A stretch of DNA of 64,000 bases from Vigna angularis (GCF_016808095.1 NC_068970.1:51619630-51683629), one strand, 5' to 3'; counted from the stretch's first letter, positions 46,720-60,637 are shown. Made by a program: numbers and translations. The notes: a model not told the origin generated them from the letters alone.

Positions 46720-47012
46720 GGGCATTACCGAAGGCCAGAAGCCCTCGGAAAATGCCAAAAGCCATCGATAATGGATGTTTACCGAAGGCCTATCGACGGC
46801 CAAAAATCCTTCGGTAAATCCCTTGTCGCTAACCATTACCGAGGGCTTTCGCCCTTCGGTAATTACCGAGGGCCATAAGCCTTCGGTAATTACCGAAGGG
46901 CGAAAGCCCTCGGAAATTACCGAAGGGCGAAAGCCTTCGGTAATTACCGAAGGGCGAAAGCCTTCGATAATGGGCAGACGAGGGCATTTACCGAAGGGCA
47001 AAAGCCTTCGGT
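46720..47012. repeat. CACTA 3' subterminal repeat array
   Basis: Back-to-back TTACCGAAGGGCGAAAGCC and CCTTCGGTAA units of about 28 bp in both orientations, the likely binding sites of the element's own regulatory protein. Repeated ITEGRKPSV frames on either strand are translations of this array, not genes. Confidence 0.9.
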
Positions 47013-47347
47013 AAAATGCAGAGCAGGTTTCAGAGAAATGGTTTTCCCTCTGCAACCCAGACCTGTATAACAAATTTCATTTACAAACAGACCTGCATAA
47101 CAGTTTTCAAACACATACAAAGATGCATAATGTGCATTTCAAAGATCCAAACAATGATCAATATCCAAGGCACATCAAATAATCCACAGGACATCCATTA
47201 ATGTATTTATAGTTCAAACATTAAACAATGTAACACAAGGATGTTGTAACATCCAAAGTCTGTAAGTACATCTAACATTGAAATGATATCAACTCAAAAT
47301 GTTCTAATATCCAAATGTTTGTCTAACAAGTAATAAGAAAATGAAAC

Positions 47348-49197
47348 CTAATAATGTACATAACTATCATCAGAATGATTTTCATCATCCTGCTCCTCTA
47401 TTGATGGCTGGACTGGTGTGGGTTGGACTGATGAGGGTTGGACTGAAGTGGGCTGCTGAGTGGCAGCAGGTGATGAGGAAGGTCGTGATTGGGTGGGAGG
47501 GATATTTTGTACGTCCTGTGAGGTTTGAGGCAAGACAGTCATGACCAGGGCCTTCAAATTTGTAAACTCTGCTCTGAGATCAGTGAGCTCCTGGTCACGT
47601 TCATGGAGTTCCCGCCTGAGTTGAAGAACCTCGTCAGGAGTACTGGTGGAAGAAGAAGGCTGGTGCTTCAGAGTACCTCCTCTGGATGCTGTATAGTTTG
47701 CAGCAAGCTGTCCCGCACCATAGACTCGTCCCTTTTTCTTCCCACCAACGGTGTCGATCCAGCACTGCGTCCTACGGATGTCATCATCTGCATTACTGGC
47801 ATCATCCGGTGTAGGAGCTGACTCATGTTCAGATCTAACCTGTGAAAGTCTCGTAGAAAAGTCTTCCTGTTGAAACATTAAAAGCAATGTCAGGGAATGA
47901 TAGTATAACATAAATGAACAATTACTAATAGTGTTATTTGCTTACATGAGTCTTCCGAGATCTTTCATCAACAAATTGATCAGTTCCCTTCCGAACATGA
48001 GTCTGTGCAAAGACCTCATCAACATGGACCGCCCGTCCTAGAGCCTGTGCCTGTAACATAATTAAGAATTACAAGCGTACATATGAAATACAATATACAT
48101 AACTTATTTATGAAAGAAAAAGTTATGTAATGAGATTATACCATACGAATGGCATGCTCATGAATGGTGATCGACCCACCAGTATGCAGGGTGCCACCCC
48201 TTTCAGACGCTCTGTTCCGCTGGGCTTTGGCACACTTATTGCGGAACTCTACTGTATTCCAATGGGCCAGTAAAGAGTTCCAAATGTGCTCACCCAGCCA
48301 GTTAGGGCGCTGTCCTGCAATCCGGGCATCCCTAAACATCTCTGACAGCCGATGAGATGCTTTCATGTGGAAATTTCTGTGTATCTGAGTTTCATGTTCA
48401 GGTTTCCACTGCACCTTCATCTGTAACATTAAAGAGAACAAACATTGATTACAGAACATACTAAAATAAGACGGACATTAGTGTAATAGATTGCTCACCT
48501 GAAAGCGCTGCCAGAATGGCTTTCTGTCGTCATGAGGTATTGCTCCCCAAGTAGGCCATGGAGTTAAAAACTGTTGCTTTATTGAACGTGTGATGGCCTG
48601 GGAAGCAACCCTAGATGGAATAAACCTGCATAACAAAACTCATTTCAATTACAATATGGTTTAAACATCAAATGATATCAACAGATTATAAACTTACCCT
48701 TTACCATAGGGCTCAATCCATGGTCGATCATGGAGGGGCGGGTCAAGATCTTCAGCATCACCACTTGAATCTGGATCACCAAGTGGTGTGACAGTCTCAG
48801 AAGGAGGTACAGAAGATGAGGAAGGTATAGAAGTAGGGTCAGGGAGAGGAGTGGGGGTAATAACAATAGGGGGAGGAGTGGGGGTGGCAATAAGAGGAGG
48901 AGGAAGAGGGTCTGCTGCAGGGGTTGTAGAAGGGTGTGCTGCAGGAGGAGGAGAAGGGTCTACTGCAGTGGTAGTAGAAGGGTGTACTGCACGAGGAGGA
49001 GGAGTAGGGTCTACTGCTGGTGTAGGAGTCTGTATACTAGGGGTAGGAGGAGGCCCCACAGATGATGAACTACCGGGAGCAGGGGTAGGTAGTCTAGCAG
49101 GCACCCTAAGTACATACTTTGGTGCCTGCCGTTTCCTCTTTGTAGGCCTTGCTACCCCTTTTCCTTTATCAGGACGCTCTGTACCTTGTCCTGTCAT
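47348..49197 (-). CDS. CACTA second protein, Ptta/En/Spm transposase-24 like
   Basis: Five exons on the minus strand: 49197-48698, 48625-48499, 48420-48142, 48050-47946, 47866-47348. All have GT..AG introns and keep frame, giving 509 residues with no internal stop. The N-terminal 140 residues are basic, then Pro/Thr/Ser-rich (TPTPPPIVITPTPLP). The core matches the plant Ptta/En/Spm family: PWIEPYGKGFIPSRVASQAI, then TPWPTWGAIPHDDRKPFWQRF, W..EHE..I...F, WLGEHIWNSLLAHW and FRNKCAKAQRNRASERGG..HTGGSI. The C-terminus has a short coiled-coil-like ELHERDQELTDLRAEF and a Gln/Ser/Pro tail. The family is thought to bind subterminal repeats, like TNPA. Position relative to the transposase supports this. 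Confidence 0.88.
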
Positions 49198-49363
49198 TAC
49201 TGCATTGAAATGGTTACATACAAAGCGAATAAATATAAATAAATAAAGAAGGATGAATTGTTTTCAAAGTCAATGTACAAGTAATTGCATACAACTTAAA
49301 GATGGTATTTTAGATAATGGTAATGAAATGATAGTCCAATTTGCTACAATAGATGTTCAACAT

Positions 49364-52300
49364 TCAATCATCGTCATCATGATCATCATCTTCATCTTCA
49401 TCTTCATCTTCATCATCGTCTTCTTCTGCTTGTTCTTCTTCTTCATCGTCATCATCATCATCTTCTTCTTCTTCTTGTTCTTCTTCATCTTCTTCCTCTT
49501 CTTCTTGTTCTTCTTCTTCTTCTTCCTCTTGTTCTTCATCACCTTGTACTGTTGCTTCTAATTCATCTCCATCACCATCAGGGTCGACCAATGCAGTTAT
49601 ACGTTCAACTTCGATAATTTCTCGTGGTTGTGACATTTGGTCAAGTTGGTAGGCTACATCTTCCTCAACTTCATTTGAGTCTATGCGACCTCTAGGCTTC
49701 GTTTGTATTGCTACGGCCCAACCACGCTTGTCAATATTGCGAAATGGTGGATATGGCACATAATAAACCTGTCTCACATTAGATGGTAGAATGAAAGGAT
49801 CAAAAGGCCCATATCTTAATCTCTGGTTCAGTTCGACAATATTAAAGCGTGGATCGACTCTAGTACCAGCTCTAGAAGGATCAAACCATTCACAATAGAA
49901 GAGTACCACTCTATTTGGAGAAGTAGTGCTGTTGTACTCTAACTCATATATTTTATGAATGATGCCGTAGAAATCATCATAAGACCCCTCTGTTAGGCCC
50001 TTGACATACACACCACAATTTGATGTTTTCTTTCCTTTAGACCATTCATGTGTATGGAATTTGTAACCATTGATGAAGTAAGTGTGCCATTCTTTGACAC
50101 ATCTCATTGGCCAATTGGAGAGATGTCTTAACTCTTGAACCGTGGGAGTTAATGCCTGATTAAAAACCTACAAAGGTAGTAACAAAATTATAAAAGCAAT
50201 AGTCAAATTAACCTTGCTCTAAACGTAGGAAAAACTACGGACCTGATTTCTAAACCAATGCGGAAACTCTGAGTGTATTCTAGCAGAAGTATTTCCTTCT
50301 GCGACTTGCTCAGCCACAACAAATGAGCTGGTACAAATGAAATTCATTAGTGTATAACAATTAAACCGTTTGAAAGATTAAAGATGGATGATGACATACT
50401 CAAGGTACGGCTTTACTTCACTGCAATTGATCAAGACATGGACATGAGCAGAGTTGAATTCAGCATCAGTTAACCAGTGAGTGAATTCTTTCCCTGCGTG
50501 ACGGCCTGATTGTCGGAAAACTGATAATGCACCTTCACGTGGTTCAACTTGCCATTGCATTTCATTTCTGACATGAGTGGGAGACAACATGAAGTTCTTG
50601 AAATAATGTGAACAAAAATAAGTTGTCTCTCTGTGCAAGTAAGCTGCACAAATTGACCCTTCCACTCTAGCTTTATTTTTAACTGAGCGTTTGGATTCTC
50701 CCATAAACCTTTCAAAGGGATACATCCACCTGTACTGCACGGGTCCCCCAAGCCAAGCTTCATATGCAAGATGAATTGGAATGTGCTCCATTGAATCAAA
50801 GAATGCAGGAGGGAATATTCTTTCCAATTTGCAGAGAATAATCGGGATATTTTCATCCATCTTTTTAAGGGAATCTTCCTTCAGTGTCGTGCAACACAAA
50901 TCTTTGAAGAAGTTACTGATTTCTATCAGTGGATGTAACACGTGCATTGGCAAACAACTGAACGCAAGAGGGATGAAAGTCTCCATGAATACATGACAAT
51001 CATGACTCTTCAACCCTTGAATAGTACCGTTCTGAACATTGGCACATCTGGACAAGTTAGAAGCATATCCATCTGGCATTCTAAGCTCCTTGATCCATCG
51101 ACACACTATTCTTGTCTCGTCTTTTGACATGGTGTAATTTGCTTTTGGTTTAAATAATCGGCCGTTACCTTGTGCCTTCAACTCTAAGTCTTTTCGTCCA
51201 CAATACAAAGGTAAATCTTTTCTTGCTTTCTCATTATCTTTTGTCTTACCTTTAACATCCATGACTGTGTTGAAGACATTGTCAAAGAAATTTTTTTCTG
51301 TGTGCATGACATCGATGTTGTGTCTTAGCAAGTTGTCCTTCCAATAGGGAAGTTCCCAGAATATGCTTCTTTTAGTCCAATTATGCCATTCCCCAAACCC
51401 TTCTAGCCTATTCTGACCAGATTCAGTCACTTTTGGATAGTCTTTCACTCTTCTCCACACGTGTGATCCAGTCAACTTTGGCGGGGGCATATCCGTTTCA
51501 ACTTGTCCTTTTCGAAATGCCTTTTTGTTTCTTCTAAAGGGGTGATCAATGGGCAAGAACCGTCGATGGCAGTCAAACCAACTACTTTTCCGGCCATGAC
51601 TCAATTGGAATGACTTTGTATGTTCCATGCAATGTGGACAAGCTAATCGACCATGTGTGCTCCAACCAGATAACATGCCGTACGCTGGGAAGTCATTAAT
51701 AGTCCACATCAAGGCTGCCCTCATAAGGAAATTTTGCCTCCTTGAAACGTCATACGTCCAAACACCATTCCATAACTTCTTCAAATCATCAATCAAAGGC
51801 TCCAAGTAAACATCAATCAATGATTTGGGATTAGATGGACCTGGTATTATACACGATAAAAACATGTAAGGCTTTGTCATGCACATCTCAGGTGGTAGAT
51901 TGTATGGGGTAACTATCACGGGCCAACATGAATACGGTGATGCAGACGCCTGAATGTACGGGGTAAACCCATCAGAGCATAGACCAAGTGTGACGTTACG
52001 CGGTTCACTAGCAAAGGATGGATGTTTACGATTGAAGTGCTTCCAAGCTTCACCATCAGAAGGATGACGCAAAAGTCCCGGAGTTTTGTTACCATCATGC
52101 CATGTCATGTGTTCTGCTGTTTGCATTGAAGTAAACAATCTTTGTAATCTTGGAATTATAGGCAAGTAGAACATGGACTTTAATGGAATTGGTTTTTTTT
52201 GCCTCCGTCCAGCATGCATTGTCTGATATCGAGGTGAGCCACAAAACTTGCATTCCACCAACAGTGCATCATTTTTGCCACTGTCATTGTCATAGAATAA

Positions 52301-53011
52301 CATACATCCATTAACACAACAATCAATCTTCTTCACATCCAATCCCAACTTTGAAACACATTTTTTGGCTTGGTAATAATTCTTCGGCATCAAATTGTTT
52401 GGTGGTGTCAAATCTAACATCAGTTTTGTATAGAAGTCCACTGCTTGAATGGGAACGTTCCAATTAGATTTGCCAGCCATGAGTCTAATGCACACTGACA
52501 ATTTTGACTCAGATGAACCTTCAAATACAGGTAGATTTGCCTCTGTCAGTAAATTGTAAAACCTCTGCGTCGTTTCATTTGGAGGCTCTTCATCATGACT
52601 ATCGTCTGCTTCTGCAACATGGTGACGAAGAGCATGGTCGACCATCTCTTGCATGTAGGCAAATTGATCTATCTCACATGTATGTACAACAGTATTCGAA
52701 CCTGATGCAAGCCGTTTTTCAGCTGCAGTGGAGGTCGAAGGAATTTCTTCACCATGAAATGTCCAGACCGTGTAATTAGGCATGAACCCTTTTTGGTAAA
52801 GGTGAACTTTGACAACTTCATCTTTCAGAATGCTTGTACATTCGCACTTGATGCATGGACATCGAATCCCTCCATCAAGGGCATAATATTGATATCATCG
52901 TGCCGTCTCCACGAACTCTTCAACTCCGATGACAAAGGATTCTTTCAAACCTCTCCTTCCACTATAACAACGGTCATACATCCATCCACGATGGTTGGGA
53001 TAATGGGCCAT
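49364..53011 (-). CDS. CACTA TNP2-type transposase, one in-frame stop
   Basis: Three exons on the minus strand: 53011-50400, 50327-50243, 50167-49364, joined by 72- and 75-bp GT..AG introns to 1,166 codons. Domains in order: transposase-associated N-terminus (1-90, with [15 protein letters not shown] and [19 protein letters not shown]); TNP2 core (about 230-550, with [53 protein letters not shown] and ACPHC); DUF4218 region (about 670-800); and DUF4216 in exon 3 ([23 protein letters not shown]). It ends in a Glu/Asp-rich acidic tail. Codon 39 is TGA (52897-52895) where CGA/Arg would fit the family, so the full product needs read-through. Translation could restart at codon 77 (52783), losing most of the N-terminal domain. 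It would excise CACTA ends. Confidence 0.88.
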
Positions 53012-56000
53012 GTTCTGTGACAAGCCAAACAAATAAAAATTTAGCCAAAACAGCAACACTCCATGTGACATAAGTAATAAACCTATTACTATTGAAGTCG
53101 AACATGGAAGGCAATTTCAACACTATGGTCATAGGCATTCAATAAGGGCATGCAAAGACAAGTCCTCAGTATTGAAATGCCTCTGACATCCTAAGTGGTT
53201 GTAAATAAAATTTGGGGGTTGTCAATATGTTGACATTACTAAAGTTCTCTTTTATAGAGTACTTTCATATATTTTGTCAATTGTAAGTGGTTAAGGTAGT
53301 GTTACCCTTCTCATTCTACTGAGAATGTTTTGAACACCATATGACTTTAAATGACTAATTAACTTAATCAATTCGTAGCCTAATAAATCAACATACAATA
53401 TATACGAACGTACAATATATACATCAACATACAACATATAGATGAACATTCACTGATGGTCTAAATGCAGGTTTGCACTTTTAGTGTATTTGAGATACTA
53501 GTTTTAGGTTCTAAGTTGTCAAAATTTTAGTTTAAGCTACTACTTTTACCTATATCTTTTACTGTGAGTTCTTAAATAGGTAGGTTCTACCATTCTTAAC
53601 TTGTTAGGATAGTTTATTGTAGTATATTTTCCTACTTTACTGCACTTTGCAAATTGTGAAAATTTTTTTGGAGGTTTGAGTAGTATTTTGAGCTTTTTCA
53701 TCTACTTCTTTGCATAACACGCTGCATTAGCTGTGGAAGATGCATCAAGGACATTTATGAAGAGACATTTTATTTGGAGGCTCTTTGTTTTAATTATTTT
53801 GATCAGTTCCTGCATTGTCAAGTGGAAGGGGACAAAGAAGCTACATTGTCCAGTGGAAGGGGAAAAAGAAGCTACACTTGTCATTTTCGTGCTTGTGTGA
53901 TTCTGTGCTATTTTTCAGTTTAAACAAGTCATATTTGTTGTTATAAAACTGTTAGAACATTCCAATTGAATTCAGATTCATCTGTGTGCAAAATAGTATG
54001 TTCAAACCTCCATTTTGAGTGAAATTAGCAAGTAGAAGGGTGAATCTGTTATACAGTTTGGTTTTGAACCCAATTAGAGTTCAAAAAAGTTTAAATTCAT
54101 GAATTAAAGCAGTTGAAAGTGTTACCAAAGTGTCAGAATCACTTGTGCACGAATTCACTTTTAAAACCATCAATCTTGAGTCAATTTTTGGTGCAGAGTT
54201 GAAAATTGAGGTACTGTTTTGATGAAGTTGCTTTAAAATTCAATTTCGGTTGCAGCAAGACCTGGTTCAGTGATTTAAAATAGAACTAAATGATTAAAAG
54301 AAGTAAAGCAAAGTGTTAAAAAGGATTCTTAACTTTGCTTGTCATATCAAAAAGTTTGAACAGTTAATTCCACAAGCATTTCTTAACTTTGCTTGTCAGG
54401 AAAAAACAGAACAGAAGCTATTAAATTTGTTGTTTTCTGTAGTTATGTTTAAATACATATAGGTTCTGGTCTAGTCATAACAAAACTAGACTGTAGATAT
54501 CAGTAATGTAGGATACTGATTGTTTAAGAACCATTTTAATCTGCATTTCAATCTGCAGACTTGGTTTCAATCTGCATTTCTATTTTTTTGGTCTTCTATA
54601 ATTTGTTCTGGATCCATTCCTAAGGTCTATTTGTGTGCCTCCTTCATTTCTACACCCTTTTTTATTGCTTTAAACATCTGAACCTAAATCTTGTTATGTG
54701 TTGTATTCAAACAACCATTTTGGAAACATTGTAAACTTTTTATAATGTAAAGTTTAATAATTTTTGGGAATTTTTGTTCATATCTCATATCTCATCTTTA
54801 ATTTTCTCTGTTATCTCTTTTTTATTTTGCTCAATTACCAAGAGAAATGAAACAGCCAAGATTAGAATGGAAAAGTAGAAACTCTACTCTTCTTTTGTTG
54901 ATAAAACTAATTTGTATTAGTAAACAAGGCATAGTAGGAGGCTTACGTTCCATAATGGCTGCTCATAGTGGAAGATTTCACTCACACTCATACAAAACTC
55001 AATGTATACAGTATCATAAACTCCATTCAACATAACTTAACATTCAAAGTGGACATTCACAACATTTTATAACAACATCAAATTCATGAAACAAGAATGA
55101 AAATAACATATCACATATAATCATGCAATTTTAGTTTAGGTGACCATACCTTCGCCTTTGTTATCCTTTCCTGCTCAAGTCTTCTTTGTAGACTCCCTTC
55201 CTCCCCTTCTGGCCCAAATTGCTTTAAAAACTCACCTAAGACATCAAATAGAAGTGTATTTAAGGTTATTCATTAGATATTGTTCCATTAATTTAATAAC
55301 CATAGCAACAGTTTAAGCATTACCTAATAGTATCCAAAAAGGTATTTAAACACACAGCTCAATGTTCAAGCAACTTTGTTTGATGATTTTATTTGTGTTT
55401 AAACTCTAAAATGAGTTATAAACAGCTTGCAGCTCAAAATCAATACTCCACTTCCATTTTAATTCAAAAAGTGATGGTTTAGAAAGAAAATTTTCATATA
55501 AACCAAACTATGACCCAATGAGGTGCATAAGACTTTACTTTTAATTCTTTCTTCCTATTTTAAGCTTTTCTAAAGTGTGAACAATTAAATATAAGAAAAC
55601 AAAGTCCTGTAGACTTGTTTGATCAGGCCATCTTAAATCATTTTTCTTGTTCAACTATATTGATGAAATCTTGGTCAGGTCCTTTGATTTAAATAAACAT
55701 ATGCTTAGCCCATTTCCTATTCAATAAAGTTCTTTTCTTTAAGATATATACATATATACTATGTGAGAATAAAACGTGAAAAAGGTTAGTGTTCAAAAGC
55801 TTTCTCAAACAAATTAAATTTGATTTTACTAATTAAGTCATCAAACATGGAGAGGGATGTTGTGCTATTTGGCAGTTTATAAAGGTTGTAATTGTTGTAT
55901 TAAACTTGTTACAGCATTGAAAATGAAGCCACATTGAAAATCCAGCCACATTATATACAAATTACAGAAAGAAGACCCTTGAAAAGCTTATCTGTTATAT

Positions 56001-59000
56001 ACAACTTATAAAAATCTGCACTTATCTGTTATGCAGAGGATTAGGACCAGTGTAGATTAGGTCCAGATGGTGCATGAAAAGCTTATAAGAAGAAGGGAAA
56101 GGAAGCAAAGTTGTGGTTTTCAAGGAGGGTGTGTATGGTGTGACGAACCTTAGATGATGTTAATTAGTATGATCACTTATTATGGTTCATGTATCCATAT
56201 TTTTTCACTGCATGAATGTGTGTGACAGAGAGCTTTGAACTGGAATAATATCATTGCATATCTATCTAAGTCACTTATAATAGTTTTAAGCTTGTAGGCA
56301 TTTTAAAATTGACCAATTGAAGTCAGAATTTGGAGCTGTCCTTCTACATTTCTGGTCCACTTTTTCATCTAGTTTGGTACTAATTATTGTGTGAAATAGT
56401 GGTCTTCTAAAGACTTTGGGGTGCAGTCCAGTTCTACAAACACTTTCCAACTAAGGTGGCATCTTAGGTAGTGGACAAGGAGCACAATTTGTCAATTGAA
56501 AGGAGCTGTCCACCAATCAAATTTTATGAAATTGGCAACTTCGATAGCCAAATTAGTCAAGACCCTATTAGTGAACACCCTATTAGTCAAGACAACAGGT
56601 TGTTAGAGAGAACAAACAATGCTAACATGGAGAAAGCTGCAGAATCAATCTGAGAAATCAGCTTGCAAGTACAGAGGCTTGTAGGGAAAAAATAGTGTTG
56701 TGCTTGATAATGATCACTGATTGGATTTGGTTAGCTAACATTTTAGTGAATTATGAACAAAGGTGGAAGATGAGGACTTTCATTTTCTCTGCTAGCTCAT
56801 ATTCTAAAGCTAGATCTAGTCAATTAGGACTTTCATAATCTTTGTTGGTGCTTTCCAGCTTTGATTCCACTTAGTTTTCAAATCTGATGCAGTTTTGGTC
56901 CAATTTTCTTGATTTTTGGCAACTCCTACTGTCATACGAATCTACTGGCTATTTCTATGCATTCTGAACAATTGAGCAAGTGTATTTTACCATTTGATAT
57001 TAGTGTGCACTGTTCATTTGGTGAATTCTGAACCTATATGCAAAATCACCTTTTAAACCATCATTTTTGCCTATATTTGGAAGTGCACTAGTGAAATTCT
57101 GTTGTAGTGTATTCCTTGGCTGTTTAAGTGTTGGCACACATCCAATTTGATGATATAAACTTGATTGACAAATCATTTGAACCTCACAATCACTGTTGCT
57201 CATTTTAGCCACTGCTGTTAATTTTTCCAGCCACTTTGTAAGGTGCAGAGTTCATTTTTATTGCTGTTTGCCATTGTTTTTCTTTGGTTTTTTTCATCTT
57301 TGGATTGGCAAAAGCTGGTTTTAGGTTTCCAAATACATTTATATGCTTATCCAAGTGTATAGCAATCATAAAAAGCACTTTAAACCCTCCTATCCAGATT
57401 TGAAAGGTCAAAAACCACAAAACACAAAATCTGCTGTTCTTTGTGGCATTTTATCAAACAATTTTGAATTTTCATCAAACACTTTTCCAGCACAGAATTC
57501 AATCACTATTTTTGGGTTTTTCTTGCTTTTCTAATCTGTTCTAGACCCTATCTTAAGTTCCTCTTGTGTGCTAGCCTTTCTTCCAGCCCCAAAGTGTTTA
57601 AAAATCACTTTTATTGGCTTCCATATATTGCTGTCACGTTATTTCTGCATTATAGTGCTGTTTTGGTCATTTATAGTGCTGTTTTAGCACTTTTTGCTGC
57701 ATAAATAGCAACTACAATAGTGATTTTGAGAAGTTGTGTACCTTTCTGTTTTTGAACCACTCATGCAAGTGTATTTGGTCATTACAAACTACTGTGAACT
57801 TGTCAAATGGTCCTTCAAAAGCCTATATGCAGACTTGACCTTTAAACCATCAAAGTTTGCTGCATTTTAGGCCAAAGTTATTGTGAATTAATGAATCTAA
57901 TTGTTTCAGTGGGATTTAAACAGTTCTGCAAGTTTATTTCACCATTTCAAACTTGTGTGCACTGTTCATTTGGTCATTTTTCAGTTGCAAACACCATTGG
58001 AAGTTTATTTTTCACTATCCAAACCATTGAATTTGCTTGATCTTGCCAAGTGGACTATTGATTTTCTATTGTGGTTCCTTTCTTTGCTGTTGAACAGTCT
58101 GCACATACTCCAAGTGTTAATTTCAAACTGCTTGAGGTGTCAACTGCTTTTTGTTGACTGTTTGGTGTTGGTTTTGGGTGTCGTGACGAATTGGTGCAGC
58201 TGTTTTACCTCACATTCCTTGGTCCAAGGGGGTAGCATCTTTTAGGAAGTGGATAAGGTCTTAAAAGGGCTTCAAGCCTGGACTCCGACTGCACTTCTTT
58301 CTTGTTGTTCCAGCACCAATTTCAGCTGCAGTTTCAGCAACCATAAGCCTTTTTTGCTCATGATTTTGGACCGGCACTTTGTGAAACAACACCCACACTT
58401 AGCTCCAACTGTCACTTGCACTTGGACTTTGACTTAGGAGCGTGTTTCATATAGATAAACCTTCTTTTGGTTTCTAGGTTGATAGCTTTGTTGCATCGAA
58501 AAAGTTTTGAAAGATTTCTACCTACACACTAAGGTAAGAATCAACAAAAGACTAACTGCCTAGGAAGGACAAGGTTCTTAACCTTGTCCATTTCTGACTC
58601 AGTGTATCTCAGATTACATTTGTTTAGGCACTTCTACTTCTAATGTTAGTGAAAAATTAATTTTTAACGTAAAAAGAGTTCAAAACTATGTTCAAACTCT
58701 GGATTAGCTGAAGATTAAGAATTCCTTGCTTCGTAGCAATGGACATCATGCACCATTGAGAATGTGTGTACAACCTTTAATAGTTTAAGGTACTTTATCC
58801 TTCTACATCAATAGTTTCAACAGCTTGCTTAATCTAACACTTTGCTAATAATTTCAAACTATACATATCTTAAAATGATATTAAAGTAGTAAGATTAACG
58901 TTCTATCAATCCTAACTTGAGTAATGTGAGATTTCACTCACACTCACACAGTGTAATTTGTTCTTACATGGGATTTCCAACACTTATTTCTAAATATTAT

Positions 59001-60436
59001 GGGATCACTCATAGTATGACAAAAAGGTAATCAAATTGGTAAAGAACTTTACTTTAGCATGTCAAGAACAAGATGGAATTTTCTAAGACTAGCTACTAAA
59101 ACACAACTTACAAAAACATTGATTCAGTTTATCCATTACCTTGAGATTAGAGAGACCAATCACACAAGCACACTCCACTACTTCAGCACCAACAACTTCT
59201 ACAATTGAAACCAAACTTAACAATTTTAGGAACAACAACAAAAAATGGGGGTTAATTCATAAAGCTTTTTTTTATATATATTTAACCATGGTTTTTTTTA
59301 TATATATTTACCTAGGATTGTGACAAGACAATTACATGTATGAAGGGTTAATTTAAAGTGAATCATGATCTACAATCATGAGAAATCAAAGCTGAAAGCA
59401 TCTGTACTTACTCACCACAGAAGTACATTCACTTTATAAGACATTTTATCTTGCAAAAGAAAATATAGAACAAAAGAGTTATTTCAATCATAAATGGCTG
59501 CAAGAGCAAATAACCAACAAGTCTAATTGTTGCTGATACAATTCCACGTGTAAATGGAAACAACTTGTATTGTCAGACAGGTTTTACATGAAAATGGAAA
59601 CAACTTGACTGGAGACTTGACTTCTCAGAGAGGTTTGACATTGCACACAGCTACGGAAGAACAAGCCAATCAATTTATTCAATTTATTCCAGTTTAATTT
59701 TAGGTAGTTTAATTTTAGGTAGTTTAATTTTAGGTTCTTTGTATCTCACACTAACTCTTAACCTAGTAGTAAATATTAATACCAAAACCACTTTCTTCTT
59801 TTGCTTCCTCTGCATGTTGCTTCTCATCTCTACTATGTTAACTCAGTCATCTAAACATGCTTCAATGGGTAACTATACTGCATCTGTTCCTTCCTCAAAT
59901 CAACACGAACCACTTTTCTACCAACTAATCTACATCTTTCTTTCTTGTTATTCCTATTCCCATTTAACTAAACCAATTCAAAATAACTTGCTTTTCATTT
60001 TATTTTGACTTTCCAATAATATTAAGGAAAACTTGTCCCAGTTTATTAATCCAAAAGCCAGTAAAGAACATACCTCAATGCGTCTCCCAATAGCCTCCCT
60101 TGACAACGACAGCCGCCCTCACGTCACGGGAGCACCCTCCTCTCTACGCCTTCGCAGACCTCGTAATGTTAACGGACCACCCTCTTAACGGCAATGCCAA
60201 TGCACTGCTGGAACACCACTGAACCCTACCCACACAATCTAACCGGACATACGGGAAAGGGAGAGGGAGAGGAAGACAAACTTGGGCGACGACAATGGGA
60301 AGCACAAATTGGGGACAAGAACGGATAGGGAGGGGATGAGGGAGCACAACGCAGAGTTTACGTTTTACAAAATTGGGCGCGAGAACAGAGAGGGAATAGG
60401 GTGTTGTCTTACGAAATTAGGAACGACCTATGCCAA
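53012..60436. other. 7.4-kb non-coding 5' region inside the CACTA element
   Basis: No ORF longer than about 115 codons and none with a known domain. From about 53,900 to 58,100, loosely repeated phrases recur, such as TGTGCACTGTTCATTTGGT (57001 and 57953), AAACCATCA and CAAGTGTATTT, as though one block had been duplicated and eroded. 60060-60360 is less AT-rich and near the 5' end, a candidate promoter and leader. It could be captured DNA or an inserted element. Confidence 0.5.
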
Positions 60437-60630
60437 TACGCCCAATTACTCAGTTTAAGGGGTCGAGCCTCTTACCGAAGGCCCCAAACCCCTCGGTAAT
60501 GCTCTTTTGACCTTCGGTAAATTCATTTCACCATGTCCCTCGGTAATGCTCATTTTGACTGTCGAAAAACTTTATTTACCGACGGTCCCTAGGCCTTCGG
60601 TAATTAACCTTCGGTAATAAGCAAAAATCT
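60437..60630. repeat. CACTA 5' subterminal repeats
   Basis: Inverted and direct TTACCGAAGG, CCTCGGTAAT and CCTTCGGTAA motifs, fewer and more diverged than in the 3' array. One variant, TTACCGACGG, matches the motif of the non-autonomous element at 28136-29240. Confidence 0.88.
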
Positions 60631-60637
60631 TGTAGTG

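Larger units (their letters stand above)
46705..60637 (-). mobile_element. near-complete CACTA (En/Spm) transposon, 13,933 bp
   Basis: Left end CACTACAAAAAAGTAGGGC; right end ...GCAAAAATCTTGTAGTG. A TTG duplication flanks it (46702-46704 and 60638-60640). Subterminal TTACCGAAGG / CCTTCGGTAA repeats occur at both ends. It carries two genes on the minus strand: a TNP2-type transposase (53011-49364) and a transposase-24-like second gene (49197-47348), 166 bp apart, so a shared transcript as in maize En/Spm is possible. A 7.6-kb non-coding stretch precedes the transposase. One in-frame TGA in the transposase N-terminus is the only clear lesion. Confidence 0.95.

Noticed and set aside
46549..47073. 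Minus ORF (174 codons) and plus ORF (79 codons) with ITEGFRPSV repeats
   Set aside because: Translation of the 3' subterminal array of the CACTA element, running past its end into flanking DNA.
48788..49246. 152-codon Gly/Val-rich plus-strand ORF
   Set aside because: Antisense shadow of the Pro/Thr-rich N-terminus of the CACTA second protein.
49253..49561. Plus ORF rich in Phe and Ile, resembling membrane segments
   Set aside because: Antisense of the Glu/Asp acidic tail codons of the TNP2 transposase.
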